Source: an uncultured Bacteroidia bacterium (GTDB lineage Bacteria > Bacteroidota > Bacteroidia > Bacteroidales > Prolixibacteraceae). From it: DNA of 59,380 nt. A model generated the notes under the pieces. It was given only the letters and a program-made list of their open reading frames with translations, did no database searches and was not told the DNA's origin. The stretch lies in contig CAILKW010000029.1 of NCBI GenBank assembly GCA_903834845.1, positions 1 through 59,380 on the forward strand, in the 5' to 3' direction. Of this stretch, positions 46,201 through 54,676 are shown one piece after another. Position 1 is the stretch's first letter. Every line of letters begins with the position of its first letter. The translations under genes and the position numbers were made by a program.

Positions 46201-47241
46201 CAGGAAGCGGTATATCTGTTCACTTCCGCGCAATTTTGCTTCGCTCTCGCGTAGTGCCTTTTCGGTCTGTTTAAGATCAGTGATATCCTGTAATGTGCCG
46301 TAAAGCCCTTCAACCTTACCGCTGGCACCAAACTTCGCCCCTCCAAGTGCATTCACATGCCGTGAGCTGCCGTAGGGTCGTATAAGTTCGAGTTCGAGCT
46401 GGTAGGGTTCACCTGTTTTAATCGCTTTTTCAACTGCCTGTTCCAGTGCCTGATAGCTTTGGGATGTGTAAATCCTAGATTGTTCGTTGAAAGAGGGTGC
46501 AGGGAGATTTGGGTCGAGACCTGCAATACGATATAGTTCCGTTGTCCATGTTACGTTATCTGTATCAGCTTTCCATTCCCAAACACCCAGGTGTGCTAAT
46601 TTATGCGCTTCGTCAAGCTTTTCTTCACTTTCCCTCAAAGCCGCTGTTACTTTTTCATTTTCAGCAATTTGCATTTTAAGTTGCAAATTCTTATATGCTT
46701 TTTCAGAGAGTTCGTTGGCAAAGAAAAACAACATTTTCGATATATTTTCAAATTGCCCGACCGACATAAAAGGGATTTCATTGAGTGCCTCAATAAACTC
46801 GGTCCTATTTGCTCCAATTTCGTCGGCATACTGTATCATCTGCTTTTCATCCATTCTTTCATTCCGTACCTGGCCTGCCATCCAATTGGCAATATGTTTG
46901 CCGCCAACCGTTATGCTTGCTCCGGCATCCCAAATGCCTCCGCTCAAACAAAGCTGTATATTTGGGCCAGATAGATTTTGCTTGCCAAGCAGGGCATCGG
47001 ATTTCATGCAGTTCTCATTGCCTTTACTGCTTTTGCGAATGATGTTTTTGCACAATCGGCAAAAATTGCTCGGTTTGGTAATTGGGGTTCCATCGGGTTG
47101 TGTTATAAGCGATGCAACACCTGTTGCATCCGAAAACAGGTCCTGTAAGCGTTGAATCTCCTCAATATTAAAAATATCGCTAAACTGAAAGTCCACGGGA
47201 GATTCAACATTCGTTTTTTCAATTACCAGTTTTGGGTCCAT
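43219..47241 (-). CDS. Soluble hybrid histidine kinase: PocR-PAS-PAS-GAF-GAF-PAS-HisKA-HATPase-REC
   Basis: The start is taken at the ATG at 47241 (MDPKLVIEKT), giving 1340 residues; an upstream ATG at 47337 would overlap the symporter gene. Order of domains: PocR sensor (about 20-190, CRLCKN...NENC cysteine cluster, IQLCLSGGIWDAGASI), PAS/PAC (225-335), PAS (345-470), two GAF (480-650, 660-845), PAS (850-965), HisKA with H973 in NISHEIRTPFNG, HATPase with DTGVGIGKDKL and GSGLGLSIAKA, and a receiver with D1274 in LMDIQMP. No membrane helix or signal is visible, so it senses in the cytoplasm, unlike periplasmic hybrid two-component sensors of many glycan loci. There is no DNA-binding output domain. 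It lies 43 bases after the symporter gene. Confidence 0.9.
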   Translation of the reverse strand: MDPKLVIEKTNVESPVDFQFSDIFNIEEIQRLQDLFSDATGVASLITQPDGTPITKPSNFCRLCKNIIRKSSKGNENCMKSDALLGKQNLSGPNIQLCLSGGIWDAGASITVGGKHIANWMAGQVRNERMDEKQMIQYADEIGANRTEFIEALNEIPFMSVGQFENISKMLFFFANELSEKAYKNLQLKMQIAENEKVTAALRESEEKLDEAHKLAHLGVWEWKADTDNVTWTTELYRIAGLDPNLPAPSFNEQSRIYTSQSYQALEQAVEKAIKTGEPYQLELELIRPYGSSRHVNALGGAKFGASGKVEGLYGTLQDITDLKQTEKALRESEAKLRGSEQIYRFLILNLNEGILLEDSDRNIVLTNQLFCDMFSIPAPPDALIGANCSDSAEQSKIFFKNPEKFIADINSILFEKKMSLSNKLELADGRYFERDYIPLFIENKYNGHLWKYRDITESVNEAENFRHIKEFEAILLKISEQFINDSDDNPDSVINLLLSKIGSFSNCDRAYLFSFNNSRQTMSNTHEWCAEGTEPEIKNLQNLHNSLLPEWMEELKHQRSIYLPDISNHPLRSQPGKETLEHYGIKSLIITPFALSGKLAGFIGLDSVRQHSQWSDEEQELLKSAANIIESVIERHKVQTELKKELTFSNALHQIAEVIISSDEAKALLEQTVSIIGQAIGTDRALIYDVAIGEGFIHAFCEWLNPETNGLTATKGSYPVDLFGVALWWMYHNRQPFQSHVNNVSPLLSADDSATIIHDSMNIKSGLWFPFALYETGYYLIVLNQTTIVRDWTEQDIGFLESVCNQISIALNKIKLLEEKKIQEKHIRKLSLVVEQSPNSILITDINGIIEYVNPEFSEISGYLPQDVIGNKPSLWQSGMQTKEFYDDLWKTILSGKNWYGEFQNKKKNGEIYWESAVITSVSDDNGDISFFIAIKEDTTEKKKILDDLVKAKEQAEESNNLKKAFLNNISHEIRTPFNGILGFLRLIKDDPDLTNDERAKFIDIINESAFRLMNTINDIVEVSQIQAGQIKAVISEINIRSLMDKLFGQFKTSCEFQGLKFVINNQLPPNIDSISTDFKKVYSIISILIGNAIKFTKTGSIEFDICIVNKAGSKLSKLQFSVKDTGVGIGKDKLHVIFDRFRQADSTSTRQFEGSGLGLSIAKAYVEMLGGTIWVESEEGVCSTFYFTLPYNVGPEEKIDAKSVVVIDKTNNQIDPKVSGLKILIVEDDKVSEMLIDITIKTHGKEILKAKSGNEAVEICRNNPDIDLILMDIQMPLMDGYEATRYIRQFNKKAIIIAQTAYSLSTDREKAIEVGCNDYIAKPINKDELLGLIQKYFK

Positions 47242-47284
47242 ATCAACATTCGTTATAATCAACAAATGTAATAATTTTTTTGCC

Positions 47285-49048
47285 TCAATTTTCGTCCCTT
47301 GGTGGCAGGATTTTATACCAGATAAAATAGAGGACAAATGTTAGAACAAGGGTCAGGGAGGCTGACCAATAGAAATTTGCCCAGTTGCGCAGGAAGGCAT
47401 AAAAAGGCATCATGGCCAGAGAAAACTGGAAAACACAAATTAAAACAAGGTTAAGTGCATCTAAATAGGGTGTTTTGTCCCCTTGCTTTACTAAACCTCT
47501 TTCAATGGCGGCATTTCGTACCGGGGCCCAAAAACCAAAGGGCTTCACATGTGCATAGAATTTTACTAATACATCCATTTCAGGAGGTTTGTTCAGTAAA
47601 CCAATGATTGTACAGAGCAAAAGACTTGCAGAAATATTCACTCCCAGCGACTGTGTCATCGTAATGTTTGGAAGGAACAGCTTCTGTGAAATGATGAATA
47701 CTGCTGAAGCAATCATGCCAAAGACAAAGGCTCTCGCACTAAATCTCCACCAATGCCAGCGCATGGTCGCCGGAACAAGAATCATCGTGACTACCACGAA
47801 TATCATTGTTTCCCAGGCCGATATGATGTTGTCAAAAGAGAAGCTTGCTATCAATGCAACCAACATAAACGCTCCGGAGGCTAACTGACCAAACCTGACC
47901 AATTGTTTTTCGGGATAATTCTTAAAAAAATAGATCTTTAGGAAATCGTTCAATACCACGGAACTGGTCACATTGATCATCGCGTTGAGCATCGAAATAA
48001 GGGAGGCCAAAAGGATGGCAATGAAGAATCCCTTTAACCCTATGGGGATGTGATTGATGACCATTGGCATAATTTTCTCGGCATCAAACCCTGCTTTCTG
48101 GCTGAAAAGGGAGATCCCCAAAACCATAAATGCAATTGCGATAATCCAGCGCAAGGTATAGCCTACAGTCCACATCCCTCCGGCAAGGGCTGCATCACGT
48201 GAACTACGGGCAGTAAGGAAAAACTGAAAATCCCAGACATTAGGTCCTGCAAGGATTCGGAAAACCATCCATGTAAACCCATAAAGCATCATTGGCCCAA
48301 ACAAATAGTAATGGTGATAGGCTGCAGGTGCAGTAGCGGTTAAATTGTCCCACAGGTTCCAGGATAACCCGATGGAACTCCATCCGGGAGCCTGTGCTGC
48401 AAGGTCAACAACAATATCGTTGCTAAAAACAAAAAAAGTCAATAGTACCGCTCCGATTGCAATCAATATCGTTTGCATGATATCCGTAATAATTACCCCC
48501 AGGAATCCACCAAGGGTCACATATATCCCGACAACTGCAAAAACCATAAAGGTTGATTGCTCCCGTGTAAAAGGGAGGAACTCCTCTGCAAATTTTCCGA
48601 TTCCCACTGCTACATAGATCAGGTTAAAGATCATCAGAAGCAACAAAAAGGTAGCGGCAGCAACCCTTGCCATTTCTGCATCTTTGTTTTTTCCGTAACG
48701 GGTTTCGTTCCACTCCGCAAAAGTCATTACCCCTGAGCGCCTTATCCATTTGGCCTGATAAGCCATGTACCCGGCAATTATCAACCATCCCCAGAAAATA
48801 TGGGTCATCCAGATTGATTTCAACCCTAAATAGTAAAGTGCGCCTATCATTGCCATAGTTCCAGTCATATCAATATAGCTTGAACATCCTGCCATACCGA
48901 GGAGCCACCAGGGCATATTGCGCCCTGCCAGGTAATAATTGTCGAGTTTGGAAGTGGCCATTTTTTTCACGATAAACCCTATTGTTACAATCACGCACAG
49001 ATAAAAAATGATGATTGCAATATCGACCCAATGCATAGTTGCTGACAT
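47285..49048 (-). CDS. Sodium:solute symporter (SSS family)
   Basis: The start is set at MSATMHW (49048), which removes a 29-residue non-membrane extension that would run into the UroD-like gene; the protein is 587 residues. It has about 14 hydrophobic helices, beginning VDIAIIIFYLCVIVTIGFIV. SSS motifs are YYLAGRNMPWWLLGMAGCSSYID, the WNETRYG helix start and GGFLGVIITDIMQTILI. It should import a sugar or sugar derivative with sodium. It lies 22 bases after the UroD-like gene and 43 before the kinase, in one operon. Confidence 0.9.
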   Translation of the reverse strand: MSATMHWVDIAIIIFYLCVIVTIGFIVKKMATSKLDNYYLAGRNMPWWLLGMAGCSSYIDMTGTMAMIGALYYLGLKSIWMTHIFWGWLIIAGYMAYQAKWIRRSGVMTFAEWNETRYGKNKDAEMARVAAATFLLLLMIFNLIYVAVGIGKFAEEFLPFTREQSTFMVFAVVGIYVTLGGFLGVIITDIMQTILIAIGAVLLTFFVFSNDIVVDLAAQAPGWSSIGLSWNLWDNLTATAPAAYHHYYLFGPMMLYGFTWMVFRILAGPNVWDFQFFLTARSSRDAALAGGMWTVGYTLRWIIAIAFMVLGISLFSQKAGFDAEKIMPMVINHIPIGLKGFFIAILLASLISMLNAMINVTSSVVLNDFLKIYFFKNYPEKQLVRFGQLASGAFMLVALIASFSFDNIISAWETMIFVVVTMILVPATMRWHWWRFSARAFVFGMIASAVFIISQKLFLPNITMTQSLGVNISASLLLCTIIGLLNKPPEMDVLVKFYAHVKPFGFWAPVRNAAIERGLVKQGDKTPYLDALNLVLICVFQFSLAMMPFYAFLRNWANFYWSASLTLVLTFVLYFIWYKILPPRDEN

Positions 49049-49070
49049 AATGAATTTGTATGTTTTAAGG

Positions 49071-50186
49071 TTATTTATAAATACATTCTTTGGCTGCATT
49101 GGCAAAAGCAACAATATTTTCAGCCGGAGTTTCAAAGAAATGATCAGAGGCTGAACAAATCAACCCTCCATCATACCCCACCTTCTCAAACAATTCATGA
49201 ACTTTTACCCTGATTTGCTCATGAGTTTCGGTGGTCAGCGTATTGTGCTGGTCGATACCGCCAATCAATGCAATGCGATTGCCTACTTTTTGCTTAAATA
49301 CCCATGGCTCCTGGTTTCCCCCAACACTTGGAGGTGCAAGTGTTTCAGAAACATCGGTATGATTATTAATAATATGTTCTTCAATACCAAATGTGCCACC
49401 ACATGTGTGATAGGATGTTTTGAAACCATTGGCATGTAGCGCATCGTGCATTTTGCGGTCATAAGGTAGGCAAAACTCTTCGTGCAAATCAGGTGAAATC
49501 AATGTTGAGGAGGAAGAACCGCCACCAGTCTCTATCAAATCGAACTTCGCACCTTTCATTGTTTCTATAAATTGTAATTTTTTGTCAAGCAGGATGTTCA
49601 TCAATTCATGTATCCATTCGGGTTTTTCAAATGTGGCCATTATCAATTCTGTTATATCAAACAGACATGCAGCATGTTGCCAGCACCCTGCCTGATCGCC
49701 CCATACTGTGCCACGAAGAATCCCATGGTCGCCCACTTTATCGTACACCTGCGCAATGTTCTTTAAATCAATCCCTGGCACAGGCATGTATTTTTTTATT
49801 AAATAAATGTCTTCGTCCTTTTTGATCATGTATTCGCTCACCCAGGTCGTTTGTGCATTCACTGCAACTTTGTAAGTGAGAATTCCATCCGGAGTAGCCA
49901 CTTCGTGTTCGATGATCTTATTGTTCGGCTCATTGCAAACGACTCTGGCATTATCCTGCCATTGTTTGGTATTGAATCTGGCAAAATCATTTAACCAGAA
50001 TTGCCCAACTTCGAGCGGATATTGGATCTGGGCATCCAATCCACAATGAATACAAGCCTCAAGGTCGGTCATGCCATTCATATATACATCAAGATGGTAT
50101 TGCTGCCATTGGTGAACAGTCACCGGTAAACGGTCGGGTTTTTCTCGGTTGATGGCAAGCAACATCCTTTCTTTTGATTTCATCAT
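49071..50186 (-). CDS. Uroporphyrinogen decarboxylase (URO-D)-like protein
   Basis: The 371-residue cytoplasmic protein starts KERMLLAINREKPDRLPVTV, the usual opening of URO-D family proteins. It contains SYHTCGGTFGIEEHI, IALIGGIDQHNTL and a final GLICSASDHFFETPAENIVAF, matching the URO-D/methyltransferase (MtaA/CmuA-like) fold. The HTC and C residues could bind zinc as in the cobalamin-linked methyltransferases. It is not a heme gene: it sits between GH38 and a symporter. Such URO-D-like genes recur in carbohydrate operons without a proven role; demethylation of a sugar is one possibility. Confidence 0.82.
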   Translation of the reverse strand: MMKSKERMLLAINREKPDRLPVTVHQWQQYHLDVYMNGMTDLEACIHCGLDAQIQYPLEVGQFWLNDFARFNTKQWQDNARVVCNEPNNKIIEHEVATPDGILTYKVAVNAQTTWVSEYMIKKDEDIYLIKKYMPVPGIDLKNIAQVYDKVGDHGILRGTVWGDQAGCWQHAACLFDITELIMATFEKPEWIHELMNILLDKKLQFIETMKGAKFDLIETGGGSSSSTLISPDLHEEFCLPYDRKMHDALHANGFKTSYHTCGGTFGIEEHIINNHTDVSETLAPPSVGGNQEPWVFKQKVGNRIALIGGIDQHNTLTTETHEQIRVKVHELFEKVGYDGGLICSASDHFFETPAENIVAFANAAKECIYK

Positions 50187-50207
50187 TCTATTTTTAGTGT
50201 TTGATTG

Positions 50208-52622
50208 TTATTTCATTATCGTCGTTTCACTCCAGTTCCCTGATTTTTTTACTAATAAGGTCTTAATCTCAAACGACTTGAAACTGAGTCTCATTTCTAC
50301 CAGTGGATGGTGTAATTTTAAGATTGCACTTGTCGCTTTTCCTATCGATTCCTGTATCCGAATAATCAGTTCGTCCCTATGATAGGATCTCATAAAGGCA
50401 AGGATCCGAATATTTTTTTTATCAATATTCAGCAGATCACTTATTTCCGGTTGTTTTATCTGATCATTATTGACCTGTCCAACAGGAAGATGGGGATAGG
50501 TAACAGGAGGCATATTCATGAAATCGGCCAACGATGAAACCGACTCTTTTAAATCAACGGGATTACCCACTGTAACCATTAGTTGAATATCATGAACTCC
50601 TTGGTCCATAAACTTCCTGTATGGATAGTCTTCCAATTTCATGCCCTGTTCATGGCAATAGGCAACACTTCTGAGAACAGATAAATTTGCCTGGCCTTTG
50701 CTGAAATCGATTCCATGTTGTCCGTTATTGATCACAGCAATGGCTGCCTGGTCGTCTTCGGCAATGAACCATCTTCCATGAACATGTTGTTCCCCATCAG
50801 CCGGCCTGACAATGGCCCCTCCGGGAACTTCACAAAGGATGCCTGATGCGTCAAATATTGTAGGTACCGATAATTTAATATGTTCGCGTTCTTCGTTCCA
50901 ATGAATCCGGATACGGTATTCAATAACCGGAAACCGACTGTACGAAATGATGCGATAGATCAATTTGCTTTTTTTGTAGGTGAAGATGGCTTCTGTTATT
51001 GTCCTGATTGGCCCTTTCTGAATGACTTTATAACTGTTTTTTTCAAAATGGACATCACCCGCTGTTTGCTTGAAGTTCCATTGGTCCGTACCCCAAGAAT
51101 CGCCCGTATCTTTCATGATGACAGGTTTTAACAAAGGCCCGTTCAGGCACTGGCGGTTATCCCAAAACAGTTCTTCGATAAAACCTGTTTCCGGATTTAA
51201 TGTGAATTTTACCTTGGGCGTTCCTTCCGATATTTGTTTCTTCCCCTCGACCGGTTTTACCCTGTAATTTGCTGCACCCAAGGAAGGTAAATCTGCATAA
51301 AAAGATAGCTTTCGCCGCCAGTCATGAAAGGGGAGCAGTGCTTCGGGTTGCTCTTCCTGGCAGGGTATTTCAGTGCCATCCGGTTTGTACAAACACAAAT
51401 GCCATTCTCCTTCCCACGCCGGGCGATAACCAAACATACATTCAAATTCTATGGGTACATCTTTTATTATCGGATTGGTATTTAATACAGTTATTGGCAA
51501 ATATGCATTTTCGAAAGGTTGTTGTTGTGCAAAACAAGCTGCGACCCCCATTCGCAACCGGCGTGCCGATTCTTCGGCTCTGCCATATAATTGCAACGCA
51601 TCCTGCTCGGCAGGCTCAATGCAGGTTCCGGGCAATATATCATGGAAATCGTTGAATAAATGATCTTTCCAAATTTCGGCAAGCTCTTTTTGGGGATATT
51701 TCTGGTCATACAACCACCAAGCTGCGGTTTGAAGTGTCTCTGTCTGGCTAATTTGAGAAAGGCTTTTCAGTGCCGCACGTTTGACCCTCGATAAAGATGT
51801 GTAACAACCGGTAAAAACCCGTTGCAAGTCCCCTTCAATCACGGGAGCCGACACAAGATGAGGTTTCAGGCTTTCATACAAATGTTCGGTTGTGGTATGG
51901 ACAAAATCGACCCTTTGTTCTTTTGCAATATATTTTTTTATGATCTCAAGATCGTCACGGGTAGCACCACCCCCATGATCTCCGATTCCCCAAAATAACC
52001 CGATATCGCGGTTTTGCCTGATCGCAAATTCAGTACCTTCGAGCAGCCGCTGTTCAAGATTGCCGAATTCGGTATGGTACAAACCTACGGTAATCCGGTA
52101 AGCGGGAATTTCACTTCCATCGATCCCGCGCCATAAGTAAAAATCGGAGGATATGGCCATTTCTGCCTGTTGGGGTCTCATGTGGATATACATCTGATAT
52201 CCTGATAGTTTCAATATCTGTGGTAAACCGCCTGAGTGACCGAACGAATCAAAATTGCAGGCGACACGAGGATCAACATTAAAGTATTCTTTGAAATATC
52301 TCTTTCCGTTAATAATCTGTCTGATCAATGATTCTGTTCCAGGGATATTCAGATCCGGTTGCAAAAACCAGCCGCCACAGATAGCCCATCGCCCTTTTCT
52401 GACAAGCAATTGTATTTCCTTGAAAAGGGCTGGGTCGTATTTTTGCACCCATTGGTACAAAATGGCTTCATTATGGTTGAAAATAAGTTCATCGTTTTCT
52501 TTCAAAAGTTGAACAGCACTTCTGAAGGTCGAGATTGCTTCAGAACAACCCTCTTCCCAGCGCCATTGCCACACCGGGTCGAGATGTGCATTGCAGATTA
52601 AATGGATTTTTGGTTTCGACAT
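50208..52622 (-). CDS. GH38 alpha-mannosidase, cytoplasmic
   Basis: The 804-residue protein begins directly with the catalytic domain and has no signal peptide. Zinc-site residues H13 and D15 lie in HLICNAHLDPVWQW, the nucleophile is D125 in CNFDSFGHSGGLPQIL, and MYIHMRPQQAEM and GIGDHGGGATRDDLE are further family motifs. The C-terminal half is beta-sandwich (for example YRIRIHWNEEREHIKLSVP). It should remove alpha-mannose residues from imported oligosaccharides inside the cell. It starts 122 bases after the small lipoprotein and continues into the URO-D-like, symporter and kinase genes with gaps of 21, 22 and 43 bases. Confidence 0.93.
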   Translation of the reverse strand: MSKPKIHLICNAHLDPVWQWRWEEGCSEAISTFRSAVQLLKENDELIFNHNEAILYQWVQKYDPALFKEIQLLVRKGRWAICGGWFLQPDLNIPGTESLIRQIINGKRYFKEYFNVDPRVACNFDSFGHSGGLPQILKLSGYQMYIHMRPQQAEMAISSDFYLWRGIDGSEIPAYRITVGLYHTEFGNLEQRLLEGTEFAIRQNRDIGLFWGIGDHGGGATRDDLEIIKKYIAKEQRVDFVHTTTEHLYESLKPHLVSAPVIEGDLQRVFTGCYTSLSRVKRAALKSLSQISQTETLQTAAWWLYDQKYPQKELAEIWKDHLFNDFHDILPGTCIEPAEQDALQLYGRAEESARRLRMGVAACFAQQQPFENAYLPITVLNTNPIIKDVPIEFECMFGYRPAWEGEWHLCLYKPDGTEIPCQEEQPEALLPFHDWRRKLSFYADLPSLGAANYRVKPVEGKKQISEGTPKVKFTLNPETGFIEELFWDNRQCLNGPLLKPVIMKDTGDSWGTDQWNFKQTAGDVHFEKNSYKVIQKGPIRTITEAIFTYKKSKLIYRIISYSRFPVIEYRIRIHWNEEREHIKLSVPTIFDASGILCEVPGGAIVRPADGEQHVHGRWFIAEDDQAAIAVINNGQHGIDFSKGQANLSVLRSVAYCHEQGMKLEDYPYRKFMDQGVHDIQLMVTVGNPVDLKESVSSLADFMNMPPVTYPHLPVGQVNNDQIKQPEISDLLNIDKKNIRILAFMRSYHRDELIIRIQESIGKATSAILKLHHPLVEMRLSFKSFEIKTLLVKKSGNWSETTIMK

Positions 52623-52744
52623 TGGAAAATTTTAAAATAAGAAGGGCCATTTGTAACATTATTACCGAAAGCAAGGCGAACAATCAAATTCCGGTTTAAT
52701 CTTTTTTATGTACAAACAGCCCTTCAGAAATCTTATATTGAGGA

Positions 52745-53134
52745 TCAATTCAATGCAATTGGCAGCAAGGTTTCTCCATCATTTAGCAACATATATGGAG
52801 TATTTCCGCTTCCTGATAAAGTGCCTGAAGTAACTTTAACATAAAAAACACCTTTATTTCCAAGTTCTGTTTTTGTAAAAATGGCTTTCCCATCCGAACC
52901 AGTACTTTTCGATTTGAACGGTGTGGCGTTTGAGTCGAAATCGGCTTGTTTGTTGTATAATTTGACTACTGCACCGTTTACTTTTGTATAAGTTGTTAAT
53001 GACCCGCTCACTGTTTTTGTTTCAACAACCACTGTGAGTGATGGTTCAGTAACTGAAGTTGTATCGAAGACCAAATCTCTTTTGCATGAAGAAAAGAGAA
53101 GAACAAATGCGGCGAATAATATAAATTGTTTCAT
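52745..53134 (-). CDS. Small surface lipoprotein with Ig/SpaA-like beta-sandwich
   Basis: The 129-residue lipoprotein has lipobox LLFSSC (Cys about residue 17). The body (LTVVVETKTVSGSLTTYTKV, then VVKLYNKQADFDSN, STGSDGKAIFTKTELGNKGVFYVKV) has the pattern of a carboxypeptidase-regulatory/SpaA-like domain. It follows SusD by 22 bases and is the fourth gene of the minus-strand FecR operon. It is likely an accessory part of the SusCD complex; ligand unknown. Confidence 0.7.
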   Translation of the reverse strand: MKQFILFAAFVLLFSSCKRDLVFDTTSVTEPSLTVVVETKTVSGSLTTYTKVNGAVVKLYNKQADFDSNATPFKSKSTGSDGKAIFTKTELGNKGVFYVKVTSGTLSGSGNTPYMLLNDGETLLPIALN

Positions 53135-53156
53135 ATAATTAATGATTTAATGATTG

Positions 53157-54665
53157 TTACATCTCGCTTCCAGGAGTTCCTCCAAATGTATATACAGTCT
53201 GTCCGTGCATGATCAATTCCGGTGCAGGAATGGGGAAATGGTAAGCTGTTCCTGACAATAACTGACCCAAACGGCGTTTGTCAAAATACCCAAGATGCGC
53301 CCATACAAGATCGCACTCAACGTACCTCTCGTAGAAAAGCTTATCTATCAGATCGTTGTCATTGTCGGTTGCAGGGGTTAAACCACCGATTGTTACCCGC
53401 GAGTTGTTGACCAGATCGGCGACACCGCTTTTCTGATTAAGACGGATCTTAGCTTCTGCAAGATATAAGTCGTTTTCAGCCTTAAGAAAATGGCCAACAT
53501 AACCATCTTCAACGTTGATAACATCATAATATCTGTAATAGATATATTCGCAGCGGATGAAATAACCGTAACCCACTCTTCCTACACGGCTCCAGCCCCA
53601 CCATTCATCACATTTCTCTTCCCACTTGAAATATTTTTTCAACCTTGCATCGGGACAGTTTTTAACCTCTCCCAATCGGTTTACACCTGTTGGCCATGGA
53701 TAAACTGCCGCTGGATCCTTCGGAGCCATTTTATTGATAAGCCACTGATTTCCTCTGATATAGCCCCAATTATAAAGAGCAAGGTAGTTTGCCCCTTCAT
53801 CCCGTGTCATCACTTTTCCTCTCCAGCCAGCTTCATACAGCACATTAAAATCTTGTTTTAATCCTTTTTCTGCATAAGATTTCACTTTGGCCCAATCTGT
53901 AGCGGTGTTTTCTGCAACGTTACGGGCATTTGAAACAAGAAATCTGGCAGCCATGGAATTGGCAAATTGCAGCAATTTCTCTTTATTGAACTCAACTCCA
54001 GGAATAACAGACTGATAGTCGGCATCAACATTATCACTTTGGATCAATGCAATCGCATCGTCCAAACGTTTAATTGCAAAGGCCATAACTTCTTTGTATG
54101 TTTTTGTATTCGCGACATAGTCGAAAGTAACAGGATCGTGTTCTTCTTTAAAAAGATAGGCTTTGTCGTAAAGCAGGGCAATATTTCCGTATAAAAGTGC
54201 TTCGATTATATAAACATGAGCTTTGGCCCTTTTGGTATAGTCGGTTCCTTGAAGGACTAATTTGTAGTTTGGATTCTCGAAAGTTTTTGAGAGTTTTATA
54301 GCCGTGCCGATACCTGAATAAAAATTGTACCATGCTCCAAAGTTGATCACAATTACCGGATCAGGATGTTGATCATTGAAAAGGGGTTGCCGCGGTATAA
54401 ACCAGAGCGGACCAGAACCCCATGATGCAGTTCCTGAAGCAAATAAGTCGGCATTACAAAACGCGATTGCCGGGCTGGCAGCAGTTGCGCCATTGTACCA
54501 TGTGTTGTAACCGTTTTTAAGGAGTGCATAAAAATCTTCCGGTGTATATAAATCGGCAATATTCGGCTGATTCTCATTTCTGACATTCAAATCCTTGAAC
54601 AGATCGTTACACGAAGTGGTGAATAGAACTGCTAAAGTGAATATTATGTATCTTAATGTTTTCAT
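53157..54665 (-). CDS. SusD/RagB-family glycan-binding lipoprotein, second pair
   Basis: The 502-residue lipoprotein has lipobox LFTTSC (Cys about residue 19), followed by NDLFKDLNVRNENQPN. A SusD-like TPR region has AKAHVYIIEALLYGNIALLYD, and the C-terminal part includes AENDLYLAEAKIRLNQKSG and LFYERYVECDLVWAHLGYFD. It belongs to the SusD-like_2/RagB group and is clearly different from the SusD at 27383. It starts 11 bases after its SusC. Confidence 0.92.
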   Translation of the reverse strand: MKTLRYIIFTLAVLFTTSCNDLFKDLNVRNENQPNIADLYTPEDFYALLKNGYNTWYNGATAASPAIAFCNADLFASGTASWGSGPLWFIPRQPLFNDQHPDPVIVINFGAWYNFYSGIGTAIKLSKTFENPNYKLVLQGTDYTKRAKAHVYIIEALLYGNIALLYDKAYLFKEEHDPVTFDYVANTKTYKEVMAFAIKRLDDAIALIQSDNVDADYQSVIPGVEFNKEKLLQFANSMAARFLVSNARNVAENTATDWAKVKSYAEKGLKQDFNVLYEAGWRGKVMTRDEGANYLALYNWGYIRGNQWLINKMAPKDPAAVYPWPTGVNRLGEVKNCPDARLKKYFKWEEKCDEWWGWSRVGRVGYGYFIRCEYIYYRYYDVINVEDGYVGHFLKAENDLYLAEAKIRLNQKSGVADLVNNSRVTIGGLTPATDNDNDLIDKLFYERYVECDLVWAHLGYFDKRRLGQLLSGTAYHFPIPAPELIMHGQTVYTFGGTPGSEM

Positions 54666-54676
54666 ATCTAAAGTTT

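Noticed and set aside
46487-47155. Plus-strand 222-residue frame opposite the kinase gene
   Set aside because: Mirror frame of the PocR/PAS coding region, which has well-defined domains on the minus strand.
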